In this document: positions 1 to 5,550 of the stretch, one piece after another
How the letters are laid out: each line of letters begins with the position of its first letter
How positions within the stretch are numbered: position 1 is the first letter of the stretch
Origin: an uncultured Solirubrobacterales bacterium
GTDB taxonomy: Bacteria > Actinomycetota > Thermoleophilia > Solirubrobacterales > Solirubrobacteraceae
Assembly (NCBI GenBank): GCA_903830015.1
Contig: CAIKSH010000123.1
Location: 1 to 5,721, forward strand
Reading direction: 5' to 3'
Length of the DNA stretch: 5,721 nucleotides
Position numbers and translations under genes: made by a program
Notes under the pieces: generated by a model
Seen by the model: only the letters and a program-made list of their open reading frames with translations
Told to the model about the DNA's origin: nothing
Database searches by the model: none

Positions 1-1355
1 ACGGCCGGCTCGGAGTCGGCCTGGTACTCGACGTAGCCCCCGGCCTCGACCGGCAGCCCCTCGCCCGAGGGCTCCATCCCGGACAGGGCGGCCTGGTCGG
101 TGCCGGACACGGCGATCTGGGCCGGCCCGCGGATCCAGTCCTCCCGCCCGTCGCCGCCGTCCCCGACCGCCTCCACGGAGACCGAGGGCGCGGTGCGGTC
201 GACGCCGACCGTGACGCCCGCGTCCTCCCGGGCCGCGATCCCGGTACCGCCGATCGCCCGGGCCCGGAAGCGGTGCAGGCCTTCGGCCAGGGGGCCGGGC
301 CGGTGCTCGGCAACCGGGCCGGCCGCGTTGGCCGAGCTCCCGGGCTCGCTGCCGTCGGTGGTGAGCGCATAGCCGGAGACGCCTGAGGGGCCGGCCGTCC
401 CGGGGCGCACGGTGACCACGGCCTGGGTGCCGTCCCGCACCCAGCGGGCCGGGACGCTCATCTGCGCCGGCCCGGGGGCGGTGTTGTCCACCTGGAGGGT
501 GCGGCGGTGCACCGAAGCGTTGCCGGCAGCATCCCAGGCGGTGGCCACCAGCTCGTGGCCGCCGTCGGCCATGTGGCGCGTGTCGAGCGTCGCGGCCCCT
601 CCGGCGTCCGGGCAAGGGCGCATCGAGTAGGGGTCGCAGGAGCTCTCGCGGTCGAAGACCGGCGTACCGTCGACCTCGATCCGGGTGCGCCGGATGCCGG
701 TCGGGTCGGAGGCCGAGAAGGACCCCGACGCGGTGCCGGCCGTCCAGCCGCCCGAGCCGAGCGCTCCCTGGACGCGACCGATCTCGGGAGGCCCGTCGTC
801 GCGAAGCTCGATCACCGCGTCGCGCAGCGTCGCCGCGGCGCGGACCGAGCCGGTCGGGCAGCCGCCGCCTGACGAGCAGATGACCAGCACCCGGACCCGC
901 GAGGTCGACAGGCCCCCCACCGCGAACGGCAACGCGGCCGGGCCGGCCCAGCTGCAGCCGGCGGGGAGCCCGCACCAGCGGTAGCCCGAGTCGTCAGCGA
1001 CGCCGGCCTCCCAGCCACCGCTAGTCAGGCCGGTGCCCTGCGTCCCGAAGGCGGTGCCGTTCCCGCGCAGCCCGGTGATCACCGCCCCGCGCGGCGCCTG
1101 GGCCTCGAGCGCTCCCCAGGTGAAGGCCGGCAGAGTCCCCCGGCCCACCTGGTTTCTCACCTTCATGCCCAGCGACCAGTCGGCCGAGCAGGAGGCGTCG
1201 GCGGCGATCGCATCCGAGCCGACGGCGCTGAAGGCGCGGTTGACTCCCGAGCCGTCGCAGGCCCGGACCTCGTAACTGCCGGCGCGGGCCGCCGGGGCGA
1301 GCATTAGCAGCAGGGTGATGAGGGCCAGGCCGGCCAGGGCGATGCGGGTGGGCAT
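1..1355 (-). CDS. Secreted Ig-like repeat protein, N-terminal part (3' end outside window)
   Basis: The reading frame is open from an ATG at 1355 to the window edge (451 codons, no stop), so the C-terminus is missing. Residues 1-25 form a classical Sec signal peptide: a short positive start, a Leu/Ala-rich core and an ARA site before Gly26. Residues ~28-185 form a Gly/Ser/Thr-rich N-terminal domain with six cysteines. Three modules of about 100 residues follow, each opening with a DxxxP-type linker: DGPPEI near 187, DNTAP at 290 and DRTAP at 386. The first contains Cys240/Cys248 and ends with a WDAAGN motif. Such linkers and AGN motifs are typical of bacterial Ig-like domains of extracellular proteins. 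The eight visible cysteines all precede residue 249 and could form disulfides. The likely role is a surface or exported adhesive/structural protein. No catalytic motif is visible; a catalytic domain could lie in the missing part. The gene is divergent from the peroxiredoxin gene. Confidence 0.88.
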   Translation of the reverse strand, partial: MPTRIALAGLALITLLLMLAPAARAGSYEVRACDGSGVNRAFSAVGSDAIAADASCSADWSLGMKVRNQVGRGTLPAFTWGALEAQAPRGAVITGLRGNGTAFGTQGTGLTSGGWEAGVADDSGYRWCGLPAGCSWAGPAALPFAVGGLSTSRVRVLVICSSGGGCPTGSVRAAATLRDAVIELRDDGPPEIGRVQGALGSGGWTAGTASGSFSASDPTGIRRTRIEVDGTPVFDRESSCDPYSMRPCPDAGGAATLDTRHMADGGHELVATAWDAAGNASVHRRTLQVDNTAPGPAQMSVPARWVRDGTQAVVTVRPGTAGPSGVSGYALTTDGSEPGSSANAAGPVAEHRPGPLAEGLHRFRARAIGGTGIAAREDAGVTVGVDRTAPSVSVEAVGDGGDGREDWIRGPAQIAVSGTDQAALSGMEPSGEGLPVEAGGYVEYQADSEPA

Positions 1356-1358
1356 GGT

Positions 1359-1364
1359 CCTCCT
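1359..1364 (-). promoter_or_regulatory. Shine-Dalgarno AGGAGG of the secreted-protein gene
   Basis: Read on the minus strand, AGGAGG is followed by ACC and then the ATG at 1355. The 3-base spacing is shorter than usual, but the next in-frame ATG (codon 18) falls inside the signal-peptide core, so this ATG is the sensible start. It is the only strong Shine-Dalgarno found before a gene start in the window. No clear -10 box was found for this gene. Confidence 0.7.
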
Positions 1365-1382
1365 AGGCGCCAGCGGCCAGAG

Positions 1383-1411
1383 TTCGCCCCCCTGGCCCCA
1401 GGTGCGACAAT
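1383..1411 (+). promoter_or_regulatory. Promoter of the peroxiredoxin/HAD pair, predicted leaderless
   Basis: GACAAT (1406-1411) is a -10-like hexamer that keeps the conserved A at position 2 and T at position 6. TTCGCC (1383-1388), a weak -35 match, lies 17 bases upstream. The -10 ends six bases before the ATG at 1418, so transcription would be predicted to start at the A of that ATG. No Shine-Dalgarno is present. An inverted repeat, CCTGG-CC-CCAGG (1391-1402), sits in the spacer. Call based on spacing and sequence only. Confidence 0.55.
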
Positions 1412-1417
1412 CGGGCA

Positions 1418-1879
1418 ATGCTCGAACCCGGCGACAAGGCCCCCGCCTTCACCCTGCCCGACCAGGACGGAAACCCCGTCTCGCTGGCCGACCTGAAGGG
1501 CGCCCCCGCGGTGGTCTACTTCTATCCGCGCGCCTCCACCCCGGGCTGCACCACCCAGGCCTGCGGCGTCCGCGACCACCTGCCTGACTACGAGAAGGCC
1601 GGCGCGCGGGTGGTCGGGATCTCACCCGACCCGGTGGACAAGGTGAAGAAGTTCCACGACGAGGAGGGGCTGGGATTCACCCTCCTGGCCGACGAGGACC
1701 ACGCGGTCTGCGAGCTCTACGGCACCTGGGTGGAGAAATCGATGTACGGAAAGAAGTATTGGGGGGCCCAGCGGGCGACCTTCATCCTCGACGCCAGCGG
1801 GAAGGTCGTCCACGTAATCCCGAAGGTCTCCCCCAAGAAGCACGACGAGCAGGTGCTGGAAGCGCTGGCGGCCACGTGA
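1418..1879 (+). CDS. bcp: Thiol peroxidase of the PrxQ/Bcp family
   Basis: This is a complete 153-residue protein, the usual length for bacterioferritin-comigratory-protein/PrxQ peroxiredoxins. These cytoplasmic enzymes reduce hydrogen peroxide and organic hydroperoxides with electrons from thioredoxin or a similar thiol donor. The N-terminus (GDKAPAFTLPDQDG) and the active-site stretch YPRASTPGCTTQAC are diagnostic. Cys44 is the predicted peroxidatic cysteine, Thr41 and Pro37 shape its pocket, and Arg119 (in AQRATFIL) is the conserved activating arginine. Cys49, five residues after Cys44, fits the resolving cysteine of the intramolecular-disulfide PrxQ subtype; Cys98 is an extra cysteine. 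The ATG at 1418 gives the standard N-terminus and lies just after a -10-like box. The stop codon overlaps the start of the HAD gene, so the two are probably co-transcribed and translationally coupled. Family assignment is very secure; the symbol is by family. Confidence 0.96.
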   Translation: MLEPGDKAPAFTLPDQDGNPVSLADLKGAPAVVYFYPRASTPGCTTQACGVRDHLPDYEKAGARVVGISPDPVDKVKKFHDEEGLGFTLLADEDHAVCELYGTWVEKSMYGKKYWGAQRATFILDASGKVVHVIPKVSPKKHDEQVLEALAAT

Positions 1880-2538
1880 GCGCGCCGGCGGCGGTCATCT
1901 TCGACAACGACGGCCTAACCCTCGACACCGAGGGGCTGTGGACGCTCGCCGAAGAGCGGCTCTTCGCCCGCTACGACACCGAGTTCACCGCGGCCCACAA
2001 GCTCGAGCTGCTGGGCAAGTCGGGCCTGCTGGCCGGGCGCTTCCTGAGCGAGGAGCTCGGGCTGCCGCAGAGCGCCGGGCTGCGCCTGGTCGGCGAGATG
2101 GACGAGCTCGTCTTCGAGGCGATGGAGGAGGGGCTCAGCCCGATGCCCGGTGCCGTCGAGCTGCTCGCCGCGCTAGAGGAGGCCGGCATCCCGCGCGGGC
2201 TGTGCTCGAACTCGCCGCGCCCGTTCGTCGAGCGGGCCACCGCCCGGGCCGGCGTAGCCGACAGCTTCCAGGTGATGGTCACCGGGGACGACGTCGAGAA
2301 CGGAAAGCCGGAGCCCGACCCCTACCTCGAGACCGCACGCCTGCTGGGCGTGGACCCGGCCGACTGCATCGCGCTCGAAGACTCCCCGCCGGGCGCGATG
2401 AGCGCCCACCGCGCCGGCATGGCCGTCCTGGTCGTGCCCTCGTTCGAGGGACTCGACTACGAGGGAGCCGAGGACGCCCGGTTCGGTTCGCTGGCCGACC
2501 CGGGCCTCTGGGAGCGGCTGGGGCTGCAGCCGGCCTGA
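1876..2538 (+). CDS. HAD-superfamily hydrolase, subfamily IA (beta-phosphoglucomutase/phosphatase-like)
   Basis: Using GTG at 1876 gives 220 residues, normal for HAD-IA proteins, and places the first motif at the usual N-terminal position. All four HAD motifs are visible: FDNDG with nucleophile Asp10 and acid/base Asp12; CSNS with Ser111 or Ser113 as the motif II residue; Lys144 in GKPEPDPY; and the metal-binding ED pair Glu168-Asp169 in LEDSPPGA. A helical cap of about residues 16-85 follows motif I, as in the beta-phosphoglucomutase, phosphoglycolate phosphatase and 2-deoxyglucose-6-phosphatase groups. It should be an Mg-dependent cytoplasmic phosphatase or phosphomutase acting on a small phosphorylated metabolite; the substrate cannot be read from sequence. 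The frame extends upstream to an ATG at 1759, but that would add residues inside the peroxiredoxin gene with no homology signal. The GTGA overlap with the peroxiredoxin stop and the absence of a promoter of its own point to one operon. Confidence 0.93.
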   Translation: MSAPAAVIFDNDGLTLDTEGLWTLAEERLFARYDTEFTAAHKLELLGKSGLLAGRFLSEELGLPQSAGLRLVGEMDELVFEAMEEGLSPMPGAVELLAALEEAGIPRGLCSNSPRPFVERATARAGVADSFQVMVTGDDVENGKPEPDPYLETARLLGVDPADCIALEDSPPGAMSAHRAGMAVLVVPSFEGLDYEGAEDARFGSLADPGLWERLGLQPA

Positions 2539-2565
2539 CGGGCCGGAGCCGTGGCCGGCGCCCCG

Positions 2566-2571
2566 TAACCT
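2566..2571 (+). promoter_or_regulatory. -10-like box (TAACCT) of the flippase-like gene, predicted leaderless
   Basis: TAACCT fits the TAnnnT pattern and ends seven bases before the GTG at 2579, so the predicted transcript begins at or one base before the start codon. No Shine-Dalgarno is present and no convincing -35 was found at 17-18 bases. Confidence 0.5.
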
Positions 2572-2578
2572 CTCAGGC

Positions 2579-3562
2579 GTGCCCGCGGCGACGATCTTCG
2601 ACGCGATCGGCTCGGTGGCCGAGGACATCGGCAGCTTCTTCACGAGCCTGGCCGAGGTAGACCTTCCCTTCCTGCTGGCGGGAATGGCCGTCTTCATCGC
2701 CTACCTGAGCATGCGCGCCCTGGCCCTGCTCAACACGCTGAAGGCCGCCTACCCGCACGAGCCGATCGCCTACCGGCAGATCTGGGCCGCCTACATCGCC
2801 GCCTACGGCTTCAACAACGTGGTCCCGGCCCGCGGCGGGGACATCATCAAGTTCTTCCTGGTCAAGACGTCGGTCCCGTCCTCGACCTACCCGGCGATCG
2901 GCGCCGCCTTCGTCGTCGAGGTGATCTTCGACCTGACGATGGCGGTCCCGATCCTCATCTTCGCCTTCAGCCAGGGGGTCTTCCCCGCCGTTCCCGACCT
3001 GCCGGACCTCGGCGGCTTCAACCTCACCTTCATCGCCCGCGACCCGCAGCTGACCCTGTTCGTGGTGACCGGCGCGGCCGTGCTGCTGCTCGCCCTCTTC
3101 GCCTTTCTCTCCCGGCGCGTCGCCGAGTTCTGGAACAACGTCCGCCAGGGCTTCACCATCCTCTACGACCTCCCGCGCTACCTGCGCGAGGTCTGGCTGG
3201 TCCAGTTCGGCGGCTGGCTGCTGCGCTGCACCGCCTTCTGGCTCCTGCTGGAGGCCTTCGGGGTCGGCGGCTCGGTGCGCAACGTCCTGCTCGTGCTCGG
3301 GATCAACGCCGTCACCGCGCTTGTGCCCTTCGCGCCCGGCGGGGCCGGGGTGCAGCAGGCGCTGCTGGTGACCGTGTTCGGGAGCGCGGCGACCGTCGCA
3401 GCCTACTCGGTCGGCCAGCAGGTAGCGATCGGGTTCATCTCCCTGGCCGTCGGCTTCGGTGCCCTGTTCCTGGTCTTCGGCTTCCGCTCGTTCGGCGACG
3501 TGCGGCGCGCCGGCCAGGCCCACCGGGATGCCGAGAAGGCCGCCCGTCAGCGAAGGCCCTGA
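2579..3562 (+). CDS. Flippase-like integral membrane protein (lysylphosphatidylglycerol synthase TM-domain / UPF0104 type)
   Basis: The product has 327 residues and about seven hydrophobic segments, roughly at 30-50, 66-82, 106-131, 158-178, 205-227, 234-251 and 262-302 (the last long enough for two passes). Signature stretches of the family are visible: NNVVPARGGDIIKFFLV (79-95), the FVVEVIFD segment (111-118) that corresponds to the conserved VxExxFD region, and the late PFAPGGAGVQQALLV loop (250-264). These match the membrane half of MprF and free-standing YbhN/AglD-like proteins, which are known or suspected to move lipids or lipid-linked sugars across the membrane. No aminoacyl-transferase domain is fused, so lysyl-PG synthesis itself is not expected. 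The C-terminus is basic and probably cytoplasmic. The GTG start at 2579 is supported by a -10-like box. The last 16 bases overlap the convergent small gene. The substrate is unknown. Confidence 0.88.
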   Translation: MPAATIFDAIGSVAEDIGSFFTSLAEVDLPFLLAGMAVFIAYLSMRALALLNTLKAAYPHEPIAYRQIWAAYIAAYGFNNVVPARGGDIIKFFLVKTSVPSSTYPAIGAAFVVEVIFDLTMAVPILIFAFSQGVFPAVPDLPDLGGFNLTFIARDPQLTLFVVTGAAVLLLALFAFLSRRVAEFWNNVRQGFTILYDLPRYLREVWLVQFGGWLLRCTAFWLLLEAFGVGGSVRNVLLVLGINAVTALVPFAPGGAGVQQALLVTVFGSAATVAAYSVGQQVAIGFISLAVGFGALFLVFGFRSFGDVRRAGQAHRDAEKAARQRRP

Positions 3563-3825
3563 CGCGCCTCGCGCACCAGGGCGACCGCCTCGGGGAAGAT
3601 GGTCGCCATCACCGAGCGGACCTGCTCGGCCTGCTCGGCGGTGGTCCCCTGGACGTTGACGCGGTTGACTGCGGCGACGGTCATCTCCACGGCCAGCTTG
3701 ATCGCGTTGTCGGCCCACGCCAGCGTCTGCTGGCCGGCCATCTGCTCGGCCAGCTCGGCCATGCGCCGCTGAAGCTCCTCAGGGTCGCCGCCGAAGAGGT
3801 CTCCGAATCCGCCTGGGCCTTCCAT
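3547..3825 (-). CDS. Small helical protein of unknown function
   Basis: I do not recognise this 92-residue protein. It opens with a Gly/Phe-rich stretch (GPGGFGDLFGGDPEELQ), then an amphipathic helix (about 15-32), a more hydrophobic helix (about 34-55, AVEMTVAAVNRV) and a charged C-terminal helix (61-92). It has no cysteine, signal peptide or clear membrane segment, so it is probably cytoplasmic and perhaps oligomeric. Evidence that it is a real gene: codons nearly all end in G or C, it fills what would otherwise be a ~280-base gap, and the ATG at 3825 lies six bases after a TACGAT box on the same strand. Its start resembles the Gly/Phe-Leu openings of YbaB/EbfC nucleoid-associated proteins, but the rest does not fit that family well. 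It overlaps the flippase gene by 16 bases at its 3' end and diverges from the hydrolase-like gene. Confidence 0.8.
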   Translation of the reverse strand: MEGPGGFGDLFGGDPEELQRRMAELAEQMAGQQTLAWADNAIKLAVEMTVAAVNRVNVQGTTAEQAEQVRSVMATIFPEAVALVREARQGLR

Positions 3826-3827
3826 GA

Positions 3828-3833
3828 TTCAAT
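3828..3833 (+). promoter_or_regulatory. Weak -10-like box (TTCAAT) of the hydrolase-like gene
   Basis: TTCAAT ends seven bases before the GTG at 3841, the same spacing as in the neighbouring genes, but it lacks the conserved A at position 2, so this is the weakest of the set. The whole intergenic gap is only 15 bases, so the upstream promoter region must extend into the divergent small gene. Confidence 0.3.
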
Positions 3834-3837
3834 CGTA
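3832..3837 (-). promoter_or_regulatory. -10-like box (TACGAT) of the small minus-strand gene
   Basis: Read on the minus strand, TACGAT matches TAnnnT and ends six bases before the ATG at 3825, the spacing at which transcription starts on the A of the start codon. There is no Shine-Dalgarno. It overlaps the proposed plus-strand -10 (3828-3833) of the divergent gene by two bases. Confidence 0.5.
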
Positions 3838-3840
3838 GCC

Positions 3841-4575
3841 GTGTTGGGAACCGTGCCGGGAGCCGGGGTCGACCTCTCATGCCGGATCGAGGGGCGCGGC
3901 CACGCCGTCGTGGTCGTCCACGACGTCGGCTCGTCGATGGCCGACTCGGCGCAGCTCGCCGCGCCGCTGGCCAAGAGCTGCCGGATAGTGACCTACGACC
4001 GTCGCGGCTACGGGGAGAGCGGGGCCCCCGAGCCCTACGCGGCCACCACGGCGGCCGAGCAGGGCGAGGACCTCGGCGCCCTGGTCCACGCGACCGGGGC
4101 CGACGAGCCGCTGGCCATCGGCGTCGGCTTCGGCGCCCTGGCCGTGCTCGACCGGCTCACCCGCGAGCCGGGCCAACTCGGAGCGGCGATCCTCGTCGAC
4201 CCGCCGGCCTATGCCTTCGTGCCCGAGGCCACCACTGCCCTGAGCGAGCGCCTGGCGGCTCTGGAGTCGGCGGTCGAGGACGCCGGCGCCCCGGCCGGCG
4301 TGGCGCAGTGGCTCGGCCCCGACACCCCGCCGCAGCGCCTGGAACGCGCCCGGCAGGACCAGCGCGCCGTCTTCGCCGACGTCGCCGGGCTGGCGTCTCT
4401 GGATGTCGGCCGGGCCGGGCTGAAGGCGATCGGGGTGCCGGTGACCATCGTCACCGGGCCGGCGAGCCGTCCCGAGGACGTCGCCGCCGCCGACGCGCTC
4501 GCCGCGCTGATCCCCGGCTGCGGCCGGCGGACCGACGGCGACGTGGCTGCGGGCGCCCTGCCGCTGGTCACCTGA
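3841..4575 (+). CDS. Alpha/beta-hydrolase-fold protein lacking a recognisable catalytic triad
   Basis: The first half is clearly an alpha/beta-hydrolase of the haloperoxidase/esterase type: strand and oxyanion-hole stretch VVVVHDVGSS (23-32), then YDRRGYGESG (52-61). The nucleophile elbow, normally GxSxG before the helix, reads GVGFG (94-98): Gly96, codon GGC at 4126-4128, is where the serine should be. The late catalytic acid region (PVTIVTGPAS, 200-209) lacks the usual Asp, and no histidine occurs after residue 83, so the catalytic His is absent too. At 244 residues it is slightly short, ending where the His strand-loop would be. The frame is otherwise intact and well conserved in style, so this looks like a pseudoenzyme (binding, regulatory or scaffold role) rather than a decaying gene. 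GTG at 3841 was chosen because it follows the -10-like box; a GTG at 3853 is an alternative. The next gene begins 26 bases after its stop. Confidence 0.85.
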   Translation: MLGTVPGAGVDLSCRIEGRGHAVVVVHDVGSSMADSAQLAAPLAKSCRIVTYDRRGYGESGAPEPYAATTAAEQGEDLGALVHATGADEPLAIGVGFGALAVLDRLTREPGQLGAAILVDPPAYAFVPEATTALSERLAALESAVEDAGAPAGVAQWLGPDTPPQRLERARQDQRAVFADVAGLASLDVGRAGLKAIGVPVTIVTGPASRPEDVAAADALAALIPGCGRRTDGDVAAGALPLVT

Positions 4576-4594
4576 GGGCGCCGGTCCATAGAAT
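4565..4594 (+). promoter_or_regulatory. Promoter of the six-pass membrane protein gene, predicted leaderless
   Basis: TAGAAT (4589-4594) is a strong TAnnnT -10 element. TGGTCA (4565-4570), matching TTGACA at four of six positions, lies 18 bases upstream, inside the end of the hydrolase-like gene. The -10 ends seven bases before the GTG at 4602, and no Shine-Dalgarno is present. This is the best promoter in the window and fixes the start of the downstream gene. Confidence 0.6.
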
Positions 4595-4601
4595 CGCCGG
4601 C

Positions 4602-5516
4602 GTGACCGACGCCAAGGCCAAGCCGCAGCCGCAGCCCGCCGATCCCGAGGCGACGCTCGCCTGGGAGGCGGCCAACCGCACGCGGGCCACGGCCTGCGCC
4701 TGGGGCGCCGGGCTCCTCACCCTCCTGGGCGCGGTGGTCACCGGGCTCGGGATCTCCGGGCTGCCCAACTACGACGCTGAAGTGGTGACGATCCCCGACG
4801 CCATGCGCGACCTCGCCGCCGGCCAGCCGATCCCGCCGGGGCGCCTGGCCCTCCAGGTCGAGTGGCTCGGCGATCACGCCACCGTGCCGATCATCGGCGC
4901 CGTGATCTACGGCATCGGCTCGCTGCTTATCTTCGGCGCCTTCGTCTACCTCTTCAAGGCGACCCGCGCGCGCAACCCGCGCTTCACCCAGCTCGCCCTG
5001 GTCGCCGGCGCCGCCGGGATCGTAATGTTCGCCGTCGGGCGCACGACCGCCGAGATCTCCCGGTACATCGGGGCCAGCGGCTTCGCCGGGGGCGGCAACC
5101 AGGCGGCCAGCGAAGCCCTCACCGGGGGCAGCTTCTTCGTCGCCCAGATCATCTGGCAGCTCGGGGCCTTTGCCGCCGGGTTCGGCTTCGTCCTGCTGGG
5201 CCTGAACGCCATGCGCGCCGGCCTGCTGACCCGGTTCATGGGCGTGCTGGCGATGATCGTCGGCGTCACCTTCATCCTCCCGATCGACCAGCAGGGAGTC
5301 ATCCGCGCCTTCTGGCTGATCGCGCTGGGCTTCCTGCTGGCGCTCAAGTGGCCCGGCGGGGCCCCGAAGGCGTGGCTGACCGGAGAGGCCGAGCCCTGGC
5401 CCAGCGCCACCGAGCAGCGCGCCCAGCGGGCCGCTGCCGCGGAGGCCGCGGGCGGCGGGGGATCCGGCGGCTCCTCCGGCGCCGGCAGCTCCGGCAAACG
5501 CAAGCGCAAGCGCTGA
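4602..5516 (+). CDS. Six-pass integral membrane protein with Gly/Ser linker and KRKRKR tail, function unknown
   Basis: The product has 304 residues. A hydrophilic Gln/Pro N-terminus (1-28) precedes about six hydrophobic segments: ~31-51, 95-118, 129-147, 178-200, 208-228 and 234-250. A loop of about 40 residues (52-92), probably extracytoplasmic, separates the first two. Residues 148-177 form a Gly/Ala-rich loop with conserved-looking polar residues (RTTAEISRY). After the last segment comes a short LKWPGG turn, a charged Ala/Glu/Arg helix (~268-283), a Gly/Ser-only linker (284-298) and the terminal KRKRKR. The basic tail should stay in the cytoplasm, consistent with an even number of passes, and could contact lipid headgroups or nucleic acid. 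I do not recognise the family; the layout loosely recalls DUF4386-like membrane proteins. The frame is open far upstream (to 3879), but that extension lies inside the hydrolase-like gene and is Arg/Pro-rich shadow sequence. The GTG at 4602 fits the promoter. Confidence 0.85.
   Translation: MTDAKAKPQPQPADPEATLAWEAANRTRATACAWGAGLLTLLGAVVTGLGISGLPNYDAEVVTIPDAMRDLAAGQPIPPGRLALQVEWLGDHATVPIIGAVIYGIGSLLIFGAFVYLFKATRARNPRFTQLALVAGAAGIVMFAVGRTTAEISRYIGASGFAGGGNQAASEALTGGSFFVAQIIWQLGAFAAGFGFVLLGLNAMRAGLLTRFMGVLAMIVGVTFILPIDQQGVIRAFWLIALGFLLALKWPGGAPKAWLTGEAEPWPSATEQRAQRAAAAEAAGGGGSGGSSGAGSSGKRKRKR
5499..5513 (+). repeat. Short hexamer repeat CGCAAG x2.5 encoding the basic tail
   Basis: CGCAAG-CGCAAG-CGC encodes Arg-Lys-Arg-Lys-Arg immediately before the TGA at 5514. 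The in-frame hexamer could expand or contract by slippage and change tail length without a frameshift. The repeat is very short. Confidence 0.6.
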
Positions 5517-5537
5517 CCGGCGGCCCTGCGGCCGGGA

Positions 5538-5543
5538 TAGGAT
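5538..5543 (+). promoter_or_regulatory. -10-like box (TAGGAT) of the short-chain dehydrogenase gene, predicted leaderless
   Basis: TAGGAT matches TAnnnT and ends seven bases before the ATG at 5551. CTGACC (5513-5518) resembles a -35 (four of six) with a long 19-base spacer and overlaps the stop of the preceding gene. There is no Shine-Dalgarno. Confidence 0.5.
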
Positions 5544-5550
5544 CCCCGCC

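Noticed and set aside
1..1354. Several plus-strand open frames of 70-120 codons opposite the secreted protein
   Set aside because: They are short, Pro/Arg/Ser-rich, mutually overlapping and opposite a continuous 451-codon frame that has a signal peptide and domain repeats.
1759..1875. Upstream extension of the HAD protein from an ATG at 1759
   Set aside because: It lies wholly inside the peroxiredoxin gene and would move motif I to residue ~49; the GTG at 1876 gives the normal N-terminus.
2530..2546. Hairpin CCGGCC-TGACG-GGCCGG at the end of the HAD gene as a terminator
   Set aside because: A perfect six-base stem exists but there is no T-run after it, it contains the stop codon, and such stems are frequent by chance at this GC content.
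1938..2660. Plus-strand open frame of 240 codons across the HAD gene and the following gene start
   Set aside because: Arg/Ala/Gly-rich translation in an alternate frame of a gene with all four HAD motifs intact; no independent support.
2573..3718. Long minus-strand open frame (381 codons) opposite the flippase-like gene
   Set aside because: The predicted protein is Glu/Asp/Gly/Arg-rich with no recognisable motif, while the plus strand encodes clear membrane segments and family signatures.
3879..4601. Upstream extension of the six-pass membrane protein from an ATG at 3879
   Set aside because: The extra 241 residues are Arg/Pro/Gly-rich out-of-frame translation of the hydrolase-like gene; the promoter and GTG at 4602 give a sensible start.
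5517..5535. Hairpin-like CCGGC...GCCGG after the membrane protein gene as a terminator
   Set aside because: Only five base pairs before a mismatch, no T-run, and it sits in the promoter region of the next gene.
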